DNA of 64,000 nucleotides, from positions 1 to 64,000 of the forward strand of contig NZ_KZ984054.1 of NCBI RefSeq assembly GCF_003569805.1. The letters are read 5' to 3'. The stretch is from Microbacterium halotolerans. GTDB taxonomy: Bacteria; Actinomycetota; Actinomycetes; Actinomycetales; Microbacteriaceae. The translations under genes and the position numbers were made by a program. Below, in pieces: positions 20,431-28,825 of the stretch. How positions within the stretch are numbered: the stretch's first letter is position 1; each line of letters starts with the position of its first letter. Below the pieces are notes generated by a model that saw only the letters and a program-made list of their open reading frames with translations, was not told the DNA's origin and ran no database searches.

Positions 20431-20498
20431 CGAGATGCGCACATGTCGTCGATATGCGCCGTTTGGGACGTCATCTCGTCGAAAACGTGCGCATCTCG
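20431..20498. repeat. Intergenic palindrome between convergent genes
   Basis: The 12-bp arms CGAGATGCGCAC (20431-20442) and GTGCGCATCTCG (20487-20498) are perfect complements, with 44 nt between them that contain GACGTC and two copies of TCGTCGA. It lies between convergent genes and may end both transcripts. Third long intergenic palindrome in 5.4 kb. Confidence 0.55.
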
Positions 20499-20548
20499 CG
20501 AGCCCGCGGCGTGGCCGACTCCGGATGTTCGGAGTCGGCCGGCGCCGA

Positions 20549-22006
20549 TCAGAACGGGTAGTCAGCGATCTGCGGGCGCAGGGTGACCCACTGCACCTCG
20601 GTGAACGCCTCGATGTTGGTCTCGGCGCTGCCGATCCGGGTGCCGTTGCCCGACGACTTGGTGCCGCCGAACGGGGCCTGCGACTCGTCTGACACGGTCT
20701 GCTCATTGATGTGGATCTTGCCGCTGTCGAGCCGGTCGGCGACCGCCATCGCGTCGCTGACGTTGCCGAGCACGCCGATCGACAGCCCGAACTCGCAGTC
20801 GTTGGCGATCTCCACTGCCTCGTCGATGCTGGAGAACTTCATCACAGGCGCGACGGGGCCGAAGATCTCCTCGCTCCACGCGCGGTTGGAGCGGTCGAGG
20901 TCGGTGATCACCGTCGGCCGGAAGAACCGGCCCTCGTGGGTGCCGCCCGCTGCGATCGTCGCGCCAGCGGCGGCCGCGTCGGCGACGATCTCGGCGCAGT
21001 GTGCGGTCTGACGGTCGTCGATCAGCGGGCCAAGGGCGACCTGCTCCGTGTTCGGGTCGCCGACGGGAAGGGCGTTCGCCTTCGCCACGAGCGCGGCGAC
21101 GTACTCGTCGTACACGGACTCGTGCACGATGTGGCGACCGGTGGTCATGCAGATCTGGCCCGAGTTCATCCACGATCCGAACGCCGCGGCCGAGGCCGCC
21201 TTGTCGACGTCGACGCCCGGCAGCACGATCAGGGCGTTGTTGCCACCGAGCTCGAGGTGCGCGCGCTTGAGCAGGCGCCCGCAGGTCTCGCCGATCTTCC
21301 GGCCGGCTCCCGTCGATCCGGTGAACGCCACAGCGCTCACTTCCGGTGCGTCGACCACGGCGGCTCCGACGTCGGCGCCGCCTGGCAGCAACTGCAGCAC
21401 GCCGGCCGGCAGGCCCGCCTCCTCGAAGACGCGCATCAGCACAACGCCGCCGCACACGGCGGTGCGGGGGTCCGGCTTGAGCAGCACGGCGTTGCCGAGC
21501 GCGAGAGCCGGGGCGACGGCCCGGATGGACAGGATGAGCGGGAAGTTGAACGGCGCGATCACGGACACGACGCCGATGGGGTTGCGGCGCGCCAGTGACC
21601 AGCGCGCCTCGTCGCTCGGCAGCACGTCGCCCTGGGGCAGATGCGGCAGCGCCGAGGCATCGAAGCACTCGTTGGCGGCGACGTGCGTCTCGAGCCCCGC
21701 CTTGGGCGGGATCGAGCCGTCCTCCCGGATGATCCAGCGCTGGATCTCTTCGCCGTGCTGCTCGAACAGATCGCCGGCGCGGCGCAGCACTGCGGCGCGC
21801 TCCTCCGGTCGCTTCGCGGCCCACTCGCGCTGAGCTTCAGCGGCTCGAGTCGCTGCGGCGTACACGTCGTCTGCATCGGCGACGCCCACAGTACCGAGCA
21901 CGGCGCCGGTCGCGGGCTCGATGACGTCCTGCACACCGGCGGAACCCGGCTGCCAGGATCCGGTGCTGATCTTGCCTTCCCAGATGGCGGGATCGATGAG
22001 TGTCAT
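20549..22006 (-). CDS. Aldehyde dehydrogenase, benzaldehyde dehydrogenase type
   Basis: 485 aa. Catalytic residues are visible: Glu in HLELGGNNALIVL, Cys in NSGQICMTTGRH, and the cofactor motif FTGSTGAGRKIGE. The sequence FNFPLILSIRAVAPALALGNAV and SWQPG near the N-terminus match NAD(P)-dependent benzaldehyde/vanillin dehydrogenases. AAGGAG precedes the ATG. Upstream on the same strand lies the tail of a benzoylformate decarboxylase (22041-22230), the usual partner in mandelate degradation, which supports the aromatic aldehyde assignment. Confidence 0.88.
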   Translation of the reverse strand: MTLIDPAIWEGKISTGSWQPGSAGVQDVIEPATGAVLGTVGVADADDVYAAATRAAEAQREWAAKRPEERAAVLRRAGDLFEQHGEEIQRWIIREDGSIPPKAGLETHVAANECFDASALPHLPQGDVLPSDEARWSLARRNPIGVVSVIAPFNFPLILSIRAVAPALALGNAVLLKPDPRTAVCGGVVLMRVFEEAGLPAGVLQLLPGGADVGAAVVDAPEVSAVAFTGSTGAGRKIGETCGRLLKRAHLELGGNNALIVLPGVDVDKAASAAAFGSWMNSGQICMTTGRHIVHESVYDEYVAALVAKANALPVGDPNTEQVALGPLIDDRQTAHCAEIVADAAAAGATIAAGGTHEGRFFRPTVITDLDRSNRAWSEEIFGPVAPVMKFSSIDEAVEIANDCEFGLSIGVLGNVSDAMAVADRLDSGKIHINEQTVSDESQAPFGGTKSSGNGTRIGSAETNIEAFTEVQWVTLRPQIADYPF

Positions 22007-22040
22007 GTTCTCTCCTTCGAGGGGTGGTCTGCGGGGGAGG

Positions 22041-22230
22041 CTACGGCACGATGCGCGCGTCGATCAGCACGGGGCCGTGTCCTCTGCGAGGGCATTCGCG
22101 TACGCGGCGCGCAACCCGTGCTGCGCCGTCATACACGATGCTTGCACCATACCCGGTCGCGAGTGCCATGAAGCCGATGCCGAGCTCATCGAGGCCCGGG
22201 GCATCGGAGACGGACATCTCCATCAGCGGT
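22041..22230 (-). pseudogene. C-terminal remnant of benzoylformate decarboxylase (ThDP enzyme)
   Basis: About 60 codons read SDAPGLDELGIGFMALATGY, then GASIVYDGAARVAR, and end GPVLIDARIVP with a proper stop 34 bp before the aldehyde dehydrogenase. This matches the last segment of ThDP-dependent decarboxylases of the MdlC type (PGLD-x-x-GIDF-x-ALAKGYG ... GPVLIEV). The catalytic core and ThDP motif (GDG...N) are missing upstream, where 22230-22326 codes for nothing recognisable. A decayed two-gene mandelate-type operon is the simplest reading. Confidence 0.7.
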
Positions 22231-22326
22231 CGAGGAACCTCGAACGCTCTGCGCCCCGCCGCCGCGGTGCGCGGCTGTCGCGCGCCTCCAGGGAGAAGCG
22301 CGCGTCTCGTGTGGACTTGATGAGGA

Positions 22327-22704
22327 TCAATCGCGGCCGCGCAGTCGATCGATCTCGCGTCGCTCCCGCTTGGTGGGGCGGCCCGCACCTCGGTCGCGCA
22401 TGCCGATCGGCTCGACGAACTCGCGCGGAGGCGGGGGAGGAGTGCGGTCGTCGTAGGCGGCTGCGGCGACCGGGGCGCCGACGCGCTTGACGAGCAGCTG
22501 CTTCACACCGAAGATGCGCGTGATGTGGCCGTTGCGCACCCGCACCTCATCGCCGACCCGCACCGGGTGTGAGGCCTTGACAGGGGCGTCGTTGACGCGC
22601 ACGTGCCCGCCGCGCACCGCAGTCGTGGCGAGTGAGCGGGTCTTGTAGACGCGAACGGCCCACAGCCACACATCGAGTCGCACGGAATCTGCCATCCGGT
22701 CCAT
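22327..22704 (-). CDS. S4-domain RNA-binding protein (Hsp15-like)
   Basis: 125 aa. The S4 motif covers RLDVWLWAVRVYKTRSLATT to VRVND and VGDEVRV. The C-terminus is basic and Pro-rich (RTPPPPPREF, RPTKRERREIDRLRGRD). It resembles Hsp15/YrfH-type proteins that bind free 50S subunits carrying nascent chains. ATG 22704 or 22695 can be the start; a GAGGA is 13 nt upstream of the first. Confidence 0.85.
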   Translation of the reverse strand: MDRMADSVRLDVWLWAVRVYKTRSLATTAVRGGHVRVNDAPVKASHPVRVGDEVRVRNGHITRIFGVKQLLVKRVGAPVAAAAYDDRTPPPPPREFVEPIGMRDRGAGRPTKRERREIDRLRGRD

Positions 22705-22812
22705 CGTACGTCCGCATTCCTCGCGCTGAGCGCGCTCTTCGTGCTGGAGCAGGCCACCTTTGGGCGCGCACGGAAAGGGTCTGTTCGGCACGAGGCACGT
22801 GCGCTCGCGGGG

Positions 22813-24054
22813 TCACGCGGCGTCGCCGACGACGACCGACTCAGCCTCCTCCGCCCGATCGGCATCGCTCTGGTCGATGACTGCGAGTGGGCGTTTGGCC
22901 AGAGCCAGCACAAGCGTCGCGATCACGGCGGCCGCGGCCGCGAACAGGTAGGGGACCGTCTCGCTGAACGCCTCGCCCAGCCATGCGGCGAGCGGAGGGG
23001 CGGCCGCGCCGCCGAGGAATCGTACAGCGGAGTACGAGGACGAAGCGATCTGGCGCGGCAGATCGGTGGCCTCCATGACTGCCTCGGTGAGGGTGGTGTT
23101 GCACACGCCGAGGAAGAGCCCGCCGACGATGATGCAGACGACGAGCGCTGTGACGTGCTCGACGAGGAATCCGGCCACGACGAGGTCCGCCGCGAGCAGC
23201 GGCAGTGCGATCATGAGCGCGATGCGCCGTCCCCACGTTCTGATCACGATCGGTGCGAGCCAGACACTCGTGACGGCGAGAGCGATGCCCCAACCGAAGA
23301 ATGTGTACCCGATGCCCATGGCGCCGAAGCCGAGCGGGAACGGGGAATAGGCGAGCAGGATGAAGAACGCGATGTTGTAGAACAGCGCGGCGATCGCCAG
23401 CAGTCCGAGTGCGGGGCGGCCGAGTGCCCTGAGCGGTGCAGACAGAGCGATGCGCTCACGCGGACCCTGCGGACCGCGCAGCAGCACGGCGATGGCGACG
23501 AAGGCGACGGCCATGAGGACGGTGACCCCCAAGAACGGCCCGCGCCAGCTGATCTCACCGAGCAGGCCGCCGATGAGCGGACCGATGGCGATTCCGATTC
23601 CGAGGGCTGCCTCGTAGAGCACGATCGCCCTGCCCGTGCCGCCAGATGCGGCCCCGACGATGGCGGCGAGAGCGGTCGAGATGAACAGCGCATTGCCGAG
23701 CCCCCAACCGGCGCGGAAGCCGATCATGGCATCGACCGAACCGCTGATCGCACAGAGGAATGCGAACACGATGACGGCTCCGAGCCCCAGCATCAGCGTG
23801 GTCTTGGTGCCGATGCGGCTCGACACGAAGCTCGTGATGAGCATCGCCAGACCTGTGATGAGCAGATAGCTCGTGAACAGCAGCTCCGATTGGAACGTCG
23901 TCGCGTGCAGCTGCTCGGCGATCGCGGGCAGGATCGGGTCGACGAGGCCGATGCCCATGAAGGCGACGACGCAGGCGAAGGCGATGGCCCAGACCGGCAG
24001 CGGCTGCTTCCACATCGGCTGGTCGTGGTCGGAGTGGTCGTTCGATGCGCTCAC
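22813..24054 (-). CDS. MFS drug/solute exporter
   Basis: 413 aa, 12 predicted membrane helices, beginning PVWAIAFACVVAFMGIGLVD. The MFS motif A-like loop is SSRIGTKTTLMLG and motif C-like GIAIGPLIGGLLGE marks a drug:H+ antiporter. Start is GTG with GAAAGG ahead. The adjacent MarR gene upstream on the same strand makes an exporter controlled by a ligand-sensing repressor likely. Substrate unknown. Confidence 0.88.
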   Translation of the reverse strand: MSASNDHSDHDQPMWKQPLPVWAIAFACVVAFMGIGLVDPILPAIAEQLHATTFQSELLFTSYLLITGLAMLITSFVSSRIGTKTTLMLGLGAVIVFAFLCAISGSVDAMIGFRAGWGLGNALFISTALAAIVGAASGGTGRAIVLYEAALGIGIAIGPLIGGLLGEISWRGPFLGVTVLMAVAFVAIAVLLRGPQGPRERIALSAPLRALGRPALGLLAIAALFYNIAFFILLAYSPFPLGFGAMGIGYTFFGWGIALAVTSVWLAPIVIRTWGRRIALMIALPLLAADLVVAGFLVEHVTALVVCIIVGGLFLGVCNTTLTEAVMEATDLPRQIASSSYSAVRFLGGAAAPPLAAWLGEAFSETVPYLFAAAAAVIATLVLALAKRPLAVIDQSDADRAEEAESVVVGDAA

Positions 24055-24157
24055 GAAGCACCTTTCTCATATCGTGGTGAGGATTCCGGACGGCCGTGGT
24101 GCGGCGTGAGAGCATCCGGATGCGCGGGGCGCGCAGAAGAGTGCGCTCGCCGCGGAG

Positions 24158-24595
24158 CTACGGGCCTTCGGCGCGGGTGGCGTCGTTCGCGACCCGGTTG
24201 GCGATCTGCGCCGTGCGGCGCAGCGCCGCCCAGTCGTCATCGCTCAGCTTCGCGAAGCGGGGGAGAAGCGTCGAGGCGATCTCCGTGCGCCATGCGGCGA
24301 ACGCGGCGAGCCCCTGCTCGGTTGCGGCGATCTGCACCGCGCGGGAGTCGTCCGGATCGGGGTTGCGCTCCACCAGCCCCGCCTCGGCCATCGTCTTGAC
24401 CAGGCGGGTGATGCCGGGCTGGGTGACCCGGCTGCTCCTGGCGAGGTCGCCGAGCCGCTGGGGGCCGGATTCGCGCAGGATCGCCAGCGTGCGCCACTGG
24501 GTGGCAGGAGTCTCGCTGTGCGTGTCGAGAGCGGCGATGCGGGTGAGCGCATGTGCGCCGATGATCAGCGCCTCGAGATCCTGTTCTCTGGTCAC
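24158..24595 (-). CDS. MarR-family transcriptional regulator
   Basis: 145 aa. The winged helix spans about residues 30-100 with LAILRESGPQRLGDLARSS, VTQPGITRLVKTMAEAGLV and the wing NPDPDDSRAVQIAATEQG. The start is GTG with no Shine-Dalgarno; TATTCT lies just upstream, so the transcript may be leaderless. It is 103 bp ahead of the MFS gene and probably represses it. Confidence 0.9.
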   Translation of the reverse strand: MTREQDLEALIIGAHALTRIAALDTHSETPATQWRTLAILRESGPQRLGDLARSSRVTQPGITRLVKTMAEAGLVERNPDPDDSRAVQIAATEQGLAAFAAWRTEIASTLLPRFAKLSDDDWAALRRTAQIANRVANDATRAEGP

Positions 24596-24605
24596 CTAAG
24601 AAAGA

Positions 24606-24631
24606 ATACCATCAGTATATATCTAAGGTAT
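24606..24631. promoter_or_regulatory. Candidate MarR operator/promoter
   Basis: An AT-rich imperfect inverted repeat with ATACC and GGTAT ends flanks ATCAGTATATATCTAA. It lies 10 bp upstream of the marR start codon and overlaps its likely -10. An AT-rich island in this GC-rich genome supports a control site. Confidence 0.45.
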
Positions 24632-24707
24632 GCGTATTCGGATGGGCGAGGCGCGTCACGCACGCCACGCGAGGGTCGCGGAATTCGCGGGATGTTCGGC
24701 GACGGGC

Positions 24708-24713
24708 TAGACT
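24708..24713 (+). promoter_or_regulatory. Candidate -10 box of the tRNA-Pro region
   Basis: TAGACT lies 29 bp upstream of the truncated tRNA copy. The intact tRNA is 109 bp downstream, so its transcript probably includes the truncated copy as a leader. Confidence 0.4.
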
Positions 24714-24741
24714 TGTCGAGTTGTCCGCACGCGGACGACAT

Positions 24742-24783
24742 CGGGCTGTGGCGCAGCTTGGTAGCGCACCTGACTGGGGGTCA
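24742..24783 (+). repeat. Truncated 5' half of tRNA-Pro (duplicate of 24822-24863)
   Basis: Forty-two bases are identical to the 5' half of the intact tRNA-Pro 80 bp downstream, except one base in the acceptor stem (CGGGCTG here, CGGGATG there). Identity stops just after the anticodon loop, and the 38 bp that follow are unrelated. It looks like an attachment-site duplication at the edge of the island. Confidence 0.85.
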
Positions 24784-24821
24784 AGTGCGCTAGCGGCTGG
24801 TTCAGCCTGAAAAGTGAACAA

Positions 24822-24895
24822 CGGGATGTGGCGCAGCTTGGTAGCGCACCTGACTGGGGGTCAGGGGGTCGCAGGTTCAAATCCTGTCATCCCGA
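24822..24895 (+). tRNA. tRNA-Pro (anticodon GGG)
   Basis: The 74-nt cloverleaf has acceptor stem CGGGATG/CATCCCG, D arm with GCGCAGCTTGGTAGCGC, anticodon stem CCTGA/TCAGG with loop CTGGGGG (GGG at 24856-24858), and T arm with GGTTCAAATCC. CCA is not encoded. A terminator follows directly. It is the likely integration site of the island to the right. Confidence 0.95.
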
Positions 24896-24901
24896 CAGAA
24901 A

Positions 24902-24934
24902 AGCCCAGGTGAGAGCAAGTTTCTCGCCTGGGCT
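24902..24934 (+). terminator. Terminator of tRNA-Pro
   Basis: A 13-bp stem (AGCCCAGGTGAGA with TCTCGCCTGGGCT, one G-T pair) encloses a 7-nt loop, beginning 7 nt after the tRNA. TTCGTCGTTT follows. Confidence 0.8.
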
Positions 24935-25086
24935 TCGTCGTTTCCGTGATCCCCTTCGGAGGGGTTTATGGAAGCATCCCACCGTGACTGCCGATGTCCA
25001 TCGAGATGCTTCAACTGCGGACGTTGCGACGAGCCGGGACCTGGCCGGGACCTGGAGCCCGTTTTCACTGCGATCTGCGACCGTTT

Positions 25087-25245
25087 TCATCGCCCGGGAG
25101 CCGCTGCCGGACGCGTCTTGGCAGGAGCCTCGCGGGTGGGGTTTTCTTGCCCGTCGAGGAACGCGTTCGCGCGGGCCGCGGCGTCGGTGAGGTGTCGGGT
25201 GTCGGGGTGCAGGTAGCCGCGGGTGGTCTCGATGGGGCTAGCCAC
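25087..25245 (-). pseudogene. C-terminal fragment of a tyrosine integrase
   Basis: On the minus strand about 52 codons read VASPIETTRGYLHPDTRHLT, then DAAARANAFLDG, ending in AAAPGR and a stop. The TTRGYLHPDTRHL segment carries the nucleophile Tyr of actinobacterial phage or ICE integrases. The frame closes with TAG just upstream, so the rest of the gene is gone. It is a different integrase from the plus-strand remnant that follows. Confidence 0.7.
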
Positions 25246-25320
25246 CTCAGATGTCACCTATCCGTGCAGCAGTCCCGTCCGCCGTCGTGATAGTGACGGC
25301 ACCCAGCGCTGTGGGAGTAG

Positions 25321-25902
25321 CGGCCGATCAAGGCAGGCCCGAAACCTGACGGGCAGCTCGGGCAGGTCATTGAGATGATGCTCGGCACTTCCGGGCGCAT
25401 CGGGGAAGTCCTCGCGATCCGCCTCGGCGACCTCGACCTTGACGCGCCGATACCCTCGGTGCGGATCTCGGGAACGATCGTGAGCCGCAAGGGTGAACCC
25501 ACGCACCGACAGGACTATCCGAAGACTGCACGCTCGGTCCGCCGCGTCGCTCTGCCAGCGTTTGCGCTCCGGGCGATCCAGGCGCGACTGGAGAAGATCC
25601 GTTTCACCCACCCGGACACGCTGCTGTTCTCCACTCGCGTCGGGACACCGCACACGACGAACAACATCCGCAGGCAGCTCCGTGACGTGATGCAGCAAGC
25701 CGGAGTTCCTGACGTCACCCCGCACCGGTTCCGTCGCACGGCCGTGACCGCGATCAACGAGGTCGGGGGACTGCAGCTCTCCTCCGAACTCCTCGGACAC
25801 AGCGACCCCTCGATCGCCCGGGATCACTATATCCGCCGCAACGAGACCGTGAACCCGGTCACAGCGGACTTCCTGGAACAAGCGTTCGGAAGACCAGCGT
25901 GA
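25321..25902 (+). pseudogene. 5'-truncated tyrosine integrase (catalytic half)
   Basis: The frame is open from 25321 and reads RPIKAGPKPDGQLGQVIEMM and onward for 193 codons. All catalytic positions are present: Arg in TSGRIGEVLAIR, VSRKGEPTHRQDYPKT, HRFRRTAVTAINE, LLGHSDPSIARDHYIRRNE with the Tyr. The N-terminal DNA-binding half is missing (TAG at 25318). The first in-frame ATG is 25375. Position next to tRNA-Pro makes it the remnant of the enzyme that inserted the island or of a second element. Confidence 0.8.
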
Positions 25903-26034
25903 TGGTGGGGCAGACCGCGGCCAGGACGCGAGACGGCGTGTTTCGTTACGCGACCTGGAGGTTTCTGCGGGGGAGAGCACGCCATGCTGAGCAGCATCCC
26001 CGTGTCTGTCGGGGGTTTACGACAGAATGGAGAC

Positions 26035-27690
26035 ATGCCTGAAACCGCCGTAATCTCTGCCGACACGGCAGAACTGCGCAAGGCTCGCGGCGCGTTCTTC
26101 ACGCCCGATGCGATAACGCGCTATGTGACCGACTGGGCGATCCGAAGCTCAACGGACACCGTCCTCGAACCCTCCGCTGGTGATGCGGCGTTCCTCGTCC
26201 AAGCAGTGCGCCGTCTCCACGAGCACGGCGCTGGCACGCCTGCCGTGGACGGTGTCGAGATCCATGAGCACAGCGCCGCAGTCGCGCACCGTCGGGTTGA
26301 GGACGCCGGGGGCAGCCCGAACATCACGGTGAGCGACTTCTTCCTCGTCGAACCAGAGGCCCGTTACTCCGTCGTGGTCGGCAATCCGCCTTACATCCGC
26401 TACCAGGACTTCACCGGCGAGTCTCGAATCAGGTCACGCGCAGCAGCCCTGAAAGCCGGGGTCTCTCTGACTGCGTTAGCGTCAAGCTGGGCTGCGTTCA
26501 CAGTCCACGCCGCCCTCTTCTTGAAGGACGGCGGGCGGATGGGGCTAGTGCTCCCCGCGGAGCTTCTCAGCGTGAACTATGCGGCGGCTGTCCGGCAGTT
26601 CCTCTTCGACCGATTCCGTAGCGTTGAACTCGTCCTATTCGCTGAGCAGGTTTTCCCCGAAGCAGAAGCTGATGTCGTGCTGCTCCTCGCAGATGGGTTC
26701 AACGAGGGGCCAACCGATCACGCGACGATCTACCAGGCTCAAGACGCCAATGCTCTCGCATCGCTTACCGGTTCGCTTACTTGGAAGCCGATCGACCCGT
26801 CAGCGAAATGGACAGGGCTACTGGTAGACCCTGACGCGGTGGAGCCTCTTCGCACGCTCCGAGCAGAAGGCCACTTCACAAGCCTCGACACCTGGGGCGA
26901 CACCACGCTTGGAATGGTCACTGGCAACAATCGCTATTTCGCGCTCTCACCGGCACGAGTCAAGGAACTCGGTCTGCCTCGCAAAGACCTTGTTCGGCTC
27001 TCCCCGCCTGGCAGTTCCCATCTCAGAGGACTTGAACTCTCCAGCAGTGCGATGATCAAGCTCGGGCAACTAGGTAAATCCACCTGGCTGTTCCACCCAG
27101 CTGACAGGCCGTCTGCAGCTGCGCAGGCATACATCGACACCGGACACCTCGCGGGTGTCGACGACGCATACAAGTGCCGGGTACGGAAGCCGTGGTACCG
27201 AGTGCCGCTTCTGCCACCCGCCGACTTGATGCTGACGTGCATGAACGCCGACACCCCCAGGCTGACGACGAACACGGCGGGCGCGCACCACCTCAACTCT
27301 GTCCACGGCGTCTACCTCAACGAGCAAAATCGGGAGCTGGGGCGCGACCTTCTGCCCATCGCGAGCCTCAATTCGGTGACTCTTCTCAACGCCGAAATGG
27401 TGGGACGCGCGTATGGGGGAGGGATTCTCAAGCTTGAGCCGCGCGAGGCCGACGTCTGGGCAATGCCCTCACCCGCACATGTACAAGCTCGCGCTGAGCA
27501 ACTGCGTCTCATCAAGCAGGACGTTACGAAGCTCCTCCAACAAGGAGACCTCCTCGCAGCAGTCAAGCTCGTCGACGACGTCCTACTCGTTGGCCCCGAG
27601 CTCGTTACAGAATCCGAACTCGACCATGTGCGAGACGCCCATGCCGCCCTGGCAGGCCGACGCCAAGCAAGGGGACGAAGTGGCCGCTGA
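26035..27690 (+). CDS. Type II DNA adenine-N6 methyltransferase
   Basis: 551 aa from ATG 26035 (TGGAGAC upstream; the in-frame ATG 25984 lacks a ribosome site). The FFTP motif (21-24), AdoMet-binding EPSAGDAAFL (45-54) and catalytic VVGNPPYIRYQ (114-124, NPPY) are in the order of gamma-class N6-adenine methylases with a C-terminal target-recognition domain. GC content and codon use look lower than in the core genes. It overlaps the next gene, the presumed endonuclease, by 11 bp. Confidence 0.9.
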   Translation: MPETAVISADTAELRKARGAFFTPDAITRYVTDWAIRSSTDTVLEPSAGDAAFLVQAVRRLHEHGAGTPAVDGVEIHEHSAAVAHRRVEDAGGSPNITVSDFFLVEPEARYSVVVGNPPYIRYQDFTGESRIRSRAAALKAGVSLTALASSWAAFTVHAALFLKDGGRMGLVLPAELLSVNYAAAVRQFLFDRFRSVELVLFAEQVFPEAEADVVLLLADGFNEGPTDHATIYQAQDANALASLTGSLTWKPIDPSAKWTGLLVDPDAVEPLRTLRAEGHFTSLDTWGDTTLGMVTGNNRYFALSPARVKELGLPRKDLVRLSPPGSSHLRGLELSSSAMIKLGQLGKSTWLFHPADRPSAAAQAYIDTGHLAGVDDAYKCRVRKPWYRVPLLPPADLMLTCMNADTPRLTTNTAGAHHLNSVHGVYLNEQNRELGRDLLPIASLNSVTLLNAEMVGRAYGGGILKLEPREADVWAMPSPAHVQARAEQLRLIKQDVTKLLQQGDLLAAVKLVDDVLLVGPELVTESELDHVRDAHAALAGRRQARGRSGR

Positions 27691-28735
27691 ACCATCGACA
27701 AAGGCGAAAGCGTGGGCGATCTTTGATCGCATCGTCGCTGATGCCGCTCCCAGCGGGGAACACAGTAACCCTTGGGTTAAAGATGAGAGCGGAGCTCTCT
27801 CTTATGAGCCCGACTATGACACGCTCATCAAGCTTCTGGGAGTCCCGCTCTACCTGAAAGCCCCCACTACGACGGGCGTACCCGCTCTCGCGTTGGACGT
27901 CTGGCTTTCGTATGAGCTCCGTCGCTCCGGGTTCGATGCTGACGCCGCTTGGCCACGTCCTTCGGCACCGCGAATCTTGCCTGGCCCTATCGTGAGCCTG
28001 CTCGGCAAGGTCACGGCCAAGGAACGTGATGCGCTCTGGAAGAGACTTCAGGCAAAGACACCGCCCACCGGAGCCGCCGCATCTTCGGCGAACATTCTCG
28101 GCAAGAACTACCTCAAGCAGGTCGACGTCGTGATGTCGAACTGGGCAGCTGGACCAGAGCTCCTCATCAGCACAAAGCGGATGGACTCCAGCTTTGGGAA
28201 GAACGCTGCGAATCGTGTCGAGGAATCTTATGGCGATGCAAAGAACCTCCGCCTCCGCCACCCCCTCGCGGCACTCGGCTTCGTCTACGGACTCCGATCC
28301 ACCATCTTCGACGAGTCGCCCGATAAGGCCGAGTGGCTCATCGATCTTCTCCAGAAGCTCGGACGCGAAGATGACGCCTACCACGCCGTGTCTCTGATCG
28401 TCATCGAATACGGTAGCCACCTCTCCGTCGAAGAGTCAGATGATGACCAAGGCGATGGCGAAGACCGCCTCGCTGAAGCCGGAGTCCACGGTGACGCGGA
28501 CACTGACGACGAAGCTGAAGAACAAGTCGAACAGTCAGATGTTGAGGTTGCTCTATCAAGCCTCCCTCCCGTGCATTTGCCTTGGGAGAGAGTTCCGGCC
28601 GACCTGCGCCCGGATCGGTTTATCTCCGAAATGGTCAGACGCGTTATTGATGCGACCCCCGTAAACATGCACGTTGAAGCTCGCGCTCGCCGCGGAAACG
28701 CTCAATCCCAGGAAAAGATCATCGGCTCCGGTTGA
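27680..28735 (+). CDS. Putative restriction endonuclease, XhoI/PaeR7I-like PD-(D/E)XK fold
   Basis: 351 aa from GTG 27680 (AAGGGG 5 nt before, inside the methylase end); ATG 27626 is an alternative. Residues 145-190 read LKQVDVVMSNWAAGPELLIS, TKRMDSSFGKNAANRVEESY, GDAKNL. As I recall it, PaeR7I has a similar pattern (acidic residue, short gap, hydrophobic strand ending in x-x-K, then SFG-x-N-x-x-NR-x-EE). Asp149 and Lys166 would be catalytic, but the usual Glu before x-K is Ser or Thr here, so activity is uncertain. The C-terminal third has an acidic segment (SDDDQGDGEDRLAEA, DTDDEAEEQVEQSD). Pairing with the methylase supports the call. Confidence 0.65.
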   Translation: MAAEPSTKAKAWAIFDRIVADAAPSGEHSNPWVKDESGALSYEPDYDTLIKLLGVPLYLKAPTTTGVPALALDVWLSYELRRSGFDADAAWPRPSAPRILPGPIVSLLGKVTAKERDALWKRLQAKTPPTGAAASSANILGKNYLKQVDVVMSNWAAGPELLISTKRMDSSFGKNAANRVEESYGDAKNLRLRHPLAALGFVYGLRSTIFDESPDKAEWLIDLLQKLGREDDAYHAVSLIVIEYGSHLSVEESDDDQGDGEDRLAEAGVHGDADTDDEAEEQVEQSDVEVALSSLPPVHLPWERVPADLRPDRFISEMVRRVIDATPVNMHVEARARRGNAQSQEKIIGSG

Positions 28736-28825
28736 CACGTCCGGAGCAAGCAAGCCCCATTCATTTGACGTCGAAGTCTCTGGGATTGATGGCATCGGCG
28801 CGTCGGCACTTTTCGAAGGAGACCT

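Noticed and set aside
22741..24399. 552-codon frame antisense to the MFS transporter
   Set aside because: The product is a string of Glu, Arg and Asp with no domain; the minus strand encodes a clear 12-helix transporter.
24828..25190. Open frame of about 120 codons running through tRNA-Pro
   Set aside because: It begins inside the tRNA gene and crosses its terminator; the translation MAQLGSAPDWGSGGRRFKSC is a familiar tRNA artefact.
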